A DNA stretch of 41,631 bases from assembly GCA_018266085.1 (NCBI GenBank), contig JAFEAZ010000024.1, forward strand, positions 1 through 41,631, given 5' to 3'. Positions 35,938-41,631 of this stretch are shown here, piece by piece. The notes under the pieces are model-generated. The model had not been told where the DNA came from and did not search any database. It saw only the letters and a program-made list of their open reading frames with translations. This DNA is from Candidatus Babelota bacterium (GTDB lineage: Bacteria > Babelota > Babeliae > Babelales > Vermiphilaceae). The position numbers were made by a program, and so were the translations under genes. The first letter of the stretch is position 1, and each line of letters begins with the position of its first letter.

Positions 35938-38173
35938 GAAAAACTCCTTGATTTGTAAAGGGAACTGCTTCTTTTTTGCTGACCACTTGCACAGCATAAT
36001 ACTTTTGCAAACCGAGTTGTACAATACAATCAATAAAATCCATAGGTTTTATGCCAAGCTCTGCCGCCTGATGAAAAATACAGGTCGCTGGTGTCAAACC
36101 AGGCAGCGTATTAATTTCAAGCACAACTACCCGCTCGGCACCGGTCGGCGAACAGTCGGCCGATTGATAGAAACAATCAATACGAGCATACCCTGAACAA
36201 CCTAAAGCCTTATACGCTTTTTCCATGACATCTTGCACTAACGCAAGCTGCGCGTGTGGCAATGGAGCAGGAGTCTGATTTTCGCCAGCGCCAGGTAAGA
36301 ATTTCTCTTCTATGGACAACACGCCACTGGTCGCTACTGCTTGGCTTGGTGGTAATGCACGTGGGTTATCATTACCAATAACACCAACGGTAAGCTCCAT
36401 GCCGATTATACACTCTTCAATGAATGCTCCAGACTTGTTGTTGGTAATAAGCTCTGCGATAGCAGCGATAAGCTGTTCGTCAGTCGATACTTTTGCAACC
36501 ATAACGCTGCAGCCATCATCATGAGGTTTGACAATCAGCGGAAATGGCATCTGCGCTTTAATCGCCTTAATAACAGCTTCTTGATCGGCATGCCAAGCAT
36601 CTCTATCTACAAAAAAATGCTCCGGTACCGCAAAGCCACTGTTTTTCAAAAAGCTGTTCGTTTTGTATTTGTCCATGCATAAGCTGCTGGCAAGGATCGA
36701 TGATCCATTATAGGGTATATCGAGCATCTCAAGCGCACCTTGCACCGAACCATTTTCGCCAAAACCTCCATGCAGCCCAATAAAAACAAAATCGACCAGC
36801 GCAGGCAAATCATGCCAAGCAACGCGCATCTCATCGGTAACCAACGTATTAATCTCTTTGGTTGAGTTACGCACTAACAATGATTGATTCAGCTTAAAAA
36901 GTTCCATCTGGTCATTAACAAAAAGCGGCATAACCTCATAACGATGCGGTGAAAGTTTATAGGTTACATTGCGACCAGATTCAAGAGAAATTTCACGCTC
37001 ATTTGAGTTTCCTCCCATAAGTACCGCTATGCGAATTTTTTTCATGTTCATAGGTTTAACATCATCTGCAGTAACGCGGTTTGTGGTGAAATCTATGTCT
37101 AATGTTTTGAGCTCTGTCTCGATTAAATGGTTGATTACTTGTGTATGGCTCATGTTGGCAACCCCTGCCTGGCTGAATAAAAAGCTCGTTGGTGCCATGC
37201 CTGACAAAGTATTAGGGTCTATAACAACCACCCGTCCATCGAGAGTGACAAAGCCATCAACGCGAGAAATGGTACTCATACCAAGCGCTTTAGATGCTGC
37301 CACGCAGGTATCTTGAATGCGCTGTAGCGTCGCGTTGTCACACCGTGCCGGCGTAAATTTTGATGCGCGACCCGGCATATATTTTTGTTCATAATCGAAC
37401 ACATGCTCTTTGATTTCTGGAACAATTTCAGTAGGTGGTAGCGGCATATAGGTACCGGTTTTGGTATCAATCAAGGTAATGCATGAAAATTCCATACCCT
37501 GTAAACGCTCTTCAATGAGTACTGATTGCGTGTAAGCCGGATTAACATGACAGGCGCGCACTACTGCATCATAGAGATCCGCGTGGCTATGGACAACCGT
37601 CACACCAAGGCTAGAACCTTCATGTTCTGGTTTGACCACATAAGGCAATGAGACAAACTGAGCCGTTAACTGTTCTCTTATTGCGGCTTCATGACTATGG
37701 AAGTCGGCAATCGTTGCTGGTGTAACCGTAATGCCACGCGGCACGGCAATACCCGCAGGGCGCAAAAATGCCTTCTGCATGGTTTTGTCCATGCCCAAAG
37801 CACTGGCAAAGACGTCTGAGCCAAGATACGGTATGCCTAATATTTCTAAAAACCCCTGCAACCTACCGTCTTCCGCGTAGGTACCATGCGTGGCTATGTA
37901 CATAAAGTCTATATGCTTTTTCAGATCGTCCCACGTCACCTGTTCAGCTTCACTGCTCAAGCGATGTTCAAAATCAACTATTTTCCCGCGGTGCAAAAAC
38001 TTCCAGGGCAATATGTATAATGTCCCTGCCACCGTTTGAAAGAGAGGGATAACGGTATAACAGGCTGTGTCGAGATGGTCACACACCGTACGCCCAGAAT
38101 TAAATGAAACTTCGCGTTCTATTGAGCGTCCGCCCATCAATACGCCAACGCGAATCATATGCATAGTGCTCAT
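35918..38173 (-). CDS. ddl: Tandem fusion of two D-alanine-D-alanine ligase domains
   Basis: Ddl makes the D-Ala-D-Ala end of peptidoglycan precursors. At 751 residues this is twice the normal size: domain 1 covers about residues 6-360, and domain 2 starts at M377. Both have the GGxSxERE opening and the R-x-D segment (R304/D306; R664/D666). Domain 1 keeps the lid EGSS (185-188) and DYEQKY with Y261, but its metal site reads DPNTLSG where ExNTLPG is usual. Domain 2 keeps LEINTLPGLT (E686, N688), but its lid reads DDGCS (552-556) and the tyrosine of DYExKY is I621. Each half is thus altered in a different place. The M1, M4 and M6 starts are all possible behind AAGG. Confidence 0.93.
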   Translation of the reverse strand: MSTMHMIRVGVLMGGRSIEREVSFNSGRTVCDHLDTACYTVIPLFQTVAGTLYILPWKFLHRGKIVDFEHRLSSEAEQVTWDDLKKHIDFMYIATHGTYAEDGRLQGFLEILGIPYLGSDVFASALGMDKTMQKAFLRPAGIAVPRGITVTPATIADFHSHEAAIREQLTAQFVSLPYVVKPEHEGSSLGVTVVHSHADLYDAVVRACHVNPAYTQSVLIEERLQGMEFSCITLIDTKTGTYMPLPPTEIVPEIKEHVFDYEQKYMPGRASKFTPARCDNATLQRIQDTCVAASKALGMSTISRVDGFVTLDGRVVVIDPNTLSGMAPTSFLFSQAGVANMSHTQVINHLIETELKTLDIDFTTNRVTADDVKPMNMKKIRIAVLMGGNSNEREISLESGRNVTYKLSPHRYEVMPLFVNDQMELFKLNQSLLVRNSTKEINTLVTDEMRVAWHDLPALVDFVFIGLHGGFGENGSVQGALEMLDIPYNGSSILASSLCMDKYKTNSFLKNSGFAVPEHFFVDRDAWHADQEAVIKAIKAQMPFPLIVKPHDDGCSVMVAKVSTDEQLIAAIAELITNNKSGAFIEECIIGMELTVGVIGNDNPRALPPSQAVATSGVLSIEEKFLPGAGENQTPAPLPHAQLALVQDVMEKAYKALGCSGYARIDCFYQSADCSPTGAERVVVLEINTLPGLTPATCIFHQAAELGIKPMDFIDCIVQLGLQKYYAVQVVSKKEAVPFTNQGVFHELFVS

Positions 38174-38281
38174 AACCTTATTACATAAAAAGAGTATTTG
38201 TTTGCTGCTATAAAAAAGCGTACTACTCTGGTAGTGTAAGTAAAGTAGTTCTATAATTTTTATGCTATTAATGAGTAGACA

Positions 38282-38824
38282 ATGAAAGCATCAAATAATC
38301 TTGTCTGGATTGATTGTGAAATGACCGGCTTGCACGTCGAGTATGATGTGCTGCTAGAGATTGCTACTATTATCACCGATAGCCAGTTGAATGAGGTTGC
38401 GCAAGGGCCAGCTCTTGTCATTCACCAACCTAACCATGTTCTCGAGAACATGCATCCGTGGTGCAAAGCTCACCATGGCGCCTCTGGACTCACCAGAGCC
38501 GTACAAGAATCGACCGTAACGCTCGAGCAGGCGCAACAACAGACCTTAGATTTTATTAGCCGATACTGCGATCTTAACACCGGCGTCCTTGCCGGCAACA
38601 CCGTGTGGCAAGACCGACTTTTTTTAACCAAATATATGCCACAAGTGACCGATTACCTGCACTATCGATTGGTCGATGTGTCATCAATTAAAGAGCTGGT
38701 CAAACGCTGGTACCCTAAAGACCCACGCACCGACTTTAAAAAGCCTGAGAATCACCGCGCGCTTGAAGATATTCGCGCATCAATTGACGAACTTCGTCAT
38801 TACAGAAGAGAGTTTTTTGTATAA
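38282..38824 (+). CDS. orn: Oligoribonuclease
   Basis: The 180-residue DEDDh 3'-5' exonuclease degrades 2-5-base RNA fragments (and pGpG) to mononucleotides. Catalytic residues are visible: D11 and E13 in WIDCEMTGL, the aspartate in NTVWQDRLFL, and H and D in ENHRALEDIRAS. Length and sequence match Orn closely. It is divergent from ddl across about 110 bases and ends in its own terminator. The ribosome site is weak (GAGTAGACA before ATG). Confidence 0.97.
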   Translation: MKASNNLVWIDCEMTGLHVEYDVLLEIATIITDSQLNEVAQGPALVIHQPNHVLENMHPWCKAHHGASGLTRAVQESTVTLEQAQQQTLDFISRYCDLNTGVLAGNTVWQDRLFLTKYMPQVTDYLHYRLVDVSSIKELVKRWYPKDPRTDFKKPENHRALEDIRASIDELRHYRREFFV

Positions 38825-38829
38825 AAAGC

Positions 38830-38870
38830 AAAAGAGCTGGTACTTCTTTAAAAAAGATACCAGCTCTTTT
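38830..38870 (+). terminator. Terminator of orn
   Basis: A perfect 13-base stem, AAAAGAGCTGGTA with its complement, encloses a 15-base loop and ends in TTTT, starting six bases after the orn stop codon. Confidence 0.93.
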
Positions 38871-38876
38871 AATTAG

Positions 38877-39251
38877 TGTAGTTGTATACTTAAACGCCCT
38901 CGTAATGAGCAGTGTTATCTCGCTGTGATTTTTCCATTGTGAAGTATGTCTTTATGAAGGGGTTCACAAGAAGAAAAGTTAATGAGAACATAACGAAATT
39001 TTCTATACCGAAGCTGCCGAAAACATCACAAGATTCTTTAAACCCAAACCTAATCGATAAGACATGAACTAAAGAGAAGTCTCAATGGCATCCTACAATC
39101 GAATTACGCTAGTGGTCAATCCGACACGAGATCGGGCTTACCATCAATCATCAGCAACAAACAGCCTTTGCCCATTGCGCAAGACTGTTTGGCATTCGCA
39201 ATAGCTCTATTTCATTGCACAGCATCGCAACGTGCGCGCAACTCGTTGATA
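38877..39251. other. 375-base spacer with possible decayed coding sequence
   Basis: No intact gene is seen. On the plus strand a frame after a TAG (about 39110-39285) reads protein-like (for example WSIRHEIGLTINHQQQTAF), and a shorter fragment near 38995-39060 reads EIFYTEAAENITRFFKPKP. Both are interrupted by stops and lack starts, consistent with eroded gene remnants, but chance cannot be excluded. Confidence 0.3.
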
Positions 39252-40358
39252 TTATTTTTTATCCAAACCAGGTTCCACAATTTTAGCATCATTAGCGTTG
39301 ATTTGCAGTTCTCCTTTAGGAAATGCCTGTAAGTCGCTCACGGTTATGGGTTTAGTAAACTTAAGTGCTGATGGCTCCACTTTTTTACCTGTAAACACTT
39401 TAACAATGTTCGCATTATACCTTTTCAGGGCTTCAGTACCATCGAAGATTTCAGTAGGATTAAGACGTAATTTTAATCCTGCTGTTGCAACCCCGTCAGT
39501 ATTTTTTTTGAAGGTGGATTGTGATATTTTGTTGCCACTGTTGTCAGTTATCTGCACCGTCCAGGCAACCTTGTCGTCAACGGTCTTGTATGCTCTTATT
39601 TTTTTATCATTAATCCATGATGCTTTTTCCGAGTCTTTTGCTACGAAATTAGCTCCAGTTGCTGATATTTCAAGCTCTGGTTTTTGCGGATCAACCTCGT
39701 TCCATTTTACGATTTTAGGCTCAAACACAGGTTTTCCGCTTATATCTTTACCTCTAAACACTTTTATTTTATTAGCGTTATAAACAATGTTAAGGTCATC
39801 ACTCTTGTTAATTTCATAGGTATTAAGCTGTAGGTAGAGATTGCCTGTATTTTGTTTGAACGTTTTTTTGGTTATCTCTGTGTCCTTGTTATCAGTTATA
39901 AGTACAGTCCAGTCAGCCTTGTCCTCAGTGGTCTTGTATGCTCTTATTTTTGTTTTATATGGCGCATCTTCCCATTTTGATTCGATTAACACTTTATTGT
40001 TTGGATTAAAGCTGACAAATATTTGCTTGCCTATAAGGTCGTTTGCTGGTATCTCTTTTGTGGCGAGGATTTGCCCGGCTGTCCTATCATCAAAGGTACT
40101 GCTCGCCGATACGGCACGCCTAACTGTTATAGTTACTTTACTTTGGTTTGGAAAATAATAAAAATTGCCACTACGTTTGAGTCCATCAAACTCTATAGGA
40201 GAGCGGGGTAGACCGCCATAGCCCTGTACACCCTCTTGATCGAAATATACAAAACAAAAAATCGAACTAGAGACCGTTACTTTTCTTTTCTCCGAGCATT
40301 GTAGCGCTATTGCAGAGAACAAAAGCGTTATTGCACATAAACATAAAACCTGCTTCAT
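39252..40358 (-). CDS. Exported protein with about 115-residue internal repeats
   Basis: The 368-residue protein has a signal peptide (LCLCAITLLFSAIALQ) and an AAGGTG ribosome site. Two long repeats are obvious: residues 138-204 (KIRAYKT...DWTVLITDN...KIKVFRGK) and 253-325 (KIRAYKT...AWTVQITDN...IVKVFTGK). The linking segment before repeat 2 (about 219-251) recurs in part at 340-368. The composition (short strands, many N, T, K, D) suggests beta-rich domains, perhaps surface adhesin-like. I know no family for it. It lies beside an IS remnant and decayed DNA, so the region looks accessory. Confidence 0.68.
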   Translation of the reverse strand: MKQVLCLCAITLLFSAIALQCSEKRKVTVSSSIFCFVYFDQEGVQGYGGLPRSPIEFDGLKRSGNFYYFPNQSKVTITVRRAVSASSTFDDRTAGQILATKEIPANDLIGKQIFVSFNPNNKVLIESKWEDAPYKTKIRAYKTTEDKADWTVLITDNKDTEITKKTFKQNTGNLYLQLNTYEINKSDDLNIVYNANKIKVFRGKDISGKPVFEPKIVKWNEVDPQKPELEISATGANFVAKDSEKASWINDKKIRAYKTVDDKVAWTVQITDNSGNKISQSTFKKNTDGVATAGLKLRLNPTEIFDGTEALKRYNANIVKVFTGKKVEPSALKFTKPITVSDLQAFPKGELQINANDAKIVEPGLDKK

Positions 40359-40444
40359 AGTGCACCTTGTTTATTTTAAAGCGATAAACTACGAAATACT
40401 GTTTTAAACAATATATCTTAGTTAATAATTCGAAAGCAACCGTG

Positions 40445-40459
40445 TGACACATTGTGTCA
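40445..40459. repeat. Perfect 15-base palindrome upstream of the repeat-protein gene
   Basis: TGACACATTGTGTCA is an exact inverted repeat of seven bases around one central base, about 90 bases before the start of the exported repeat protein. It adjoins an IS-end-like sequence. It could be an operator or part of the insertion-sequence end. Confidence 0.4.
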
Positions 40460-40557
40460 GGGTTTACGCATTAAGAAGTGCTTAACTTATCAACTGTTGT
40501 GGTTTAATAAAATAGGACATCAAAGTTAAGAGAAAATAGTCTATCAGGACTTACGCA
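40457..40557. repeat. Two directly repeated IS-end-like sequences
   Basis: TCAGGGTTTACGCA (40457-40470) and TCAGGACTTACGCA (40544-40557) match at 12 of 14 positions in the same orientation. The second overlaps the stop codon of the transposase remnant, as happens at the ends of many DDE insertion sequences. The first may be a solo end from an earlier event. Confidence 0.5.
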
Positions 40558-40811
40558 AAAGCGTGATTTAAGTGATCTGTGGATGAAAGAGAAGCATGAA
40601 TATCATGAAAATAAGCATCTCTAAAGGCTCTAAGAGCCTGCTCAACGGAATGATATTTGTACTTGATGCGTTGATATTGTAAAAAAGTGAAAGCAAGAAT
40701 ACAGACGTCGATGTGTGCAACTTGCATGGCCATATCGGGTGATGCGCAATGCTGTATCCCAAGAGACTGTTTGGCGGATCTGAAGAACATCTCAATACCC
40801 CATCTGATCAT
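40551..40811 (-). pseudogene. C-terminal remnant of a DDE (IS4-like) transposase
   Basis: The 86-residue frame reads RWGIEMFFRSAKQSLGIQH, the C-terminal catalytic-glutamate region of IS4-type transposases (usually W.IE..F...K..LG), followed by a helical tail. The N-terminal two thirds, including the catalytic aspartates, are missing: upstream the frame is closed by TAA at once, and the next 150 bases to the following gene hold no transposase sequence I recognise. The stop codon lies within an end-like ACTTACGCA motif. I read this as a dead insertion-sequence fragment. Confidence 0.8.
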
Positions 40812-40965
40812 ATTTTAATCTTCAGGCTTTGCTATTTTTTTGCGGCTTACCCAGAATTTGTACCCGATTTGGAATAACGATTTCACCATCAGTTATACAC
40901 AAAAATATTGCCACAAGGCATTGTAACAAGGGCTATAATAAGTACTTTCTTAAACACTTTTTATC

Positions 40966-41244
40966 CTACGATAGTTCTGATTCTAGTTTGTAATATTCGA
41001 CATTGAGGGCAAGTATCTTTTCTCGAGCTTCAGTAGCAGATTTGCGTATAGTTTCACCTGATACGAAAAGAAGCCATGCGTTATTCTTGATCATTTCTTG
41101 AAGGAAAATCATTTCTGATTCTATCTGTAGAACTTCTTTGATGATCTGATTTTGACGCTCTTGCTTTTGTTTTCGTTCTTGTTTGGTAATTGCATAGCCA
41201 GAAAATGGCAACAGAAGGGCAACGAGGGCTATTTGTTTGTACAT
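40966..41244 (-). CDS. Small exported coiled-coil protein, paralogue 2
   Basis: The 92-residue protein has a signal peptide (MYKQIALVALLLPFSGYA) nearly identical to that of the gene just upstream. A highly charged helical mature part follows (KQERKQKQERQNQIIKEV, then a WLLFVSGETIRKSA segment). AGGAAAA precedes the ATG, which lies inside the end of the upstream gene, overlapping by 16 bases. The two form one transcript and arose by duplication. The shared W.LF.SG core suggests a common fold. No function is known to me. Confidence 0.68.
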   Translation of the reverse strand: MYKQIALVALLLPFSGYAITKQERKQKQERQNQIIKEVLQIESEMIFLQEMIKNNAWLLFVSGETIRKSATEAREKILALNVEYYKLESELS

Positions 41245-41513
41245 GCTTTTTCCTGCATCAATTCTAATTCTATAGCTTTGAATTCTTTGTCTAAGGCGAC
41301 TGCTCTTTCATGGAGTTCTTTTGCTTCTTTTCGGAAAGAGTCTCCACTTATGAAAAGGATCCAGTAATGGCTCTTTAAAACATCCTTGAGCCATTGAACT
41401 CTTTCTCCGATCTCACGTGATTCGAGTAAGATCTCTATCTGACGTTCTTGTTTGGTAATTGCATAGCCAGAAAATGGCAGCAGAAGGGCAACAAGGGCTA
41501 TGTTTTTATACAT
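41229..41513 (-). CDS. Small exported coiled-coil protein, paralogue 1
   Basis: The 94-residue protein begins with MYKNIALVALLLPFSGYA and ITKQER, matching its downstream neighbour for the first ~24 residues. It then diverges strongly while keeping a WILFISGDSFRKEAKE segment. The mature part is charged and helical. AAAGGAAAA lies before the ATG. Its stop lies past the next gene's start codon, so translation is probably coupled. The window ends 118 bases upstream, in DNA with no gene I can support. Confidence 0.68.
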   Translation of the reverse strand: MYKNIALVALLLPFSGYAITKQERQIEILLESREIGERVQWLKDVLKSHYWILFISGDSFRKEAKELHERAVALDKEFKAIELELMQEKACTNK

Positions 41514-41631
41514 AGATTTTCCTTTAACAAAGGTTGGTTGATATGAACTACTTATTTAGAAAAGAGCGCGTTTGGTCGACAGACGTGACACTGTCTAGAA
41601 TGGTGACTTAACTCGGTGGACGTTCCTTCGC

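Noticed and set aside
40893-40901. Single DnaA-box-like TTATACACA as a sign of an origin
   Set aside because: One isolated 9-mer in an A/T-rich spacer without dnaA, dnaN or further boxes is not evidence for an origin.
1-41631. CRISPR array, tRNA or rRNA genes
   Set aside because: No regularly spaced identical repeats with unique spacers and no recognisable tRNA or rRNA sequence were found by eye; a covariance-model scan would be decisive for tRNAs.

Overview
The window reads as part of a compact, AT-leaning bacterial chromosome that uses the standard code (TGA serves as a stop throughout). It mixes ordinary housekeeping genes with many small exported proteins of unknown function. The combination of exported ankyrin-repeat proteins, an exported J-domain protein, a Fic enzyme, a membrane pyrophosphatase, an amino-acid ABC importer and a retained peptidoglycan pathway suggests an intracellular or protist-associated bacterium. 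Candidatus Dependentiae (TM6) is my best guess. It is an inference from gene content and style, not a proven assignment; another protist-associated lineage would also fit.

Layout, left to right. 1-4.6 kb: a broken signal-peptide ORF, an exported M3 peptidase and uvrB, all on the minus strand. 4.8-6.7 kb: a plus-strand cassette with an exported polymorphic-toxin-like protein, an overlapping immunity-type gene and a further acidic ORF. 6.8-9.9 kb: a minus-strand operon of a DUF721/DciA-like gene, an exported TPR protein and murG. 10.2-13.6 kb: an exported J-domain protein facing hppA across a strong bidirectional terminator. 14-16.6 kb: fic behind a regular array of inverted repeats, then Skp/OmpH and HdeD-like genes. 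16.8-20.1 kb: an exported FAD oxidoreductase facing priA.

20.3-23.0 kb holds three exported proteins, two of them ankyrin-like. polA follows (23.2-25.9 kb), flanked by an imperfect inverted repeat of about 80 bp. 26.1-29.0 kb is a tightly coupled amino-acid ABC importer operon ending in an exported unknown. 29.1-31.5 kb has minus-strand PilO-like, M23 peptidase and HIT genes. alaS and a small exported protein follow, then nudix, sodC and a double-length Ddl-Ddl ligase on the minus strand, then orn. The last 2.8 kb is accessory: decayed sequence, an exported protein with internal repeats, an IS transposase remnant and a tandem pair of small exported proteins.

The genes fall into three themes. 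Replication and repair are covered by uvrB, priA, polA and the DciA-like gene. Envelope work is covered by murG, ddl, the M23 peptidase, Skp, the PilO-like gene and sodC. Acquiring host nutrients and acting on the host or rivals may involve the M3 peptidase, the ABC importer, the ankyrin, J-domain and FAD proteins, the toxin cassette and Fic. The observations I rate highest are the toxin-immunity cassette, the inverted repeat around polA, the Ddl fusion whose halves deviate at different active-site positions, and the 51-bp-period operator-like array before fic.
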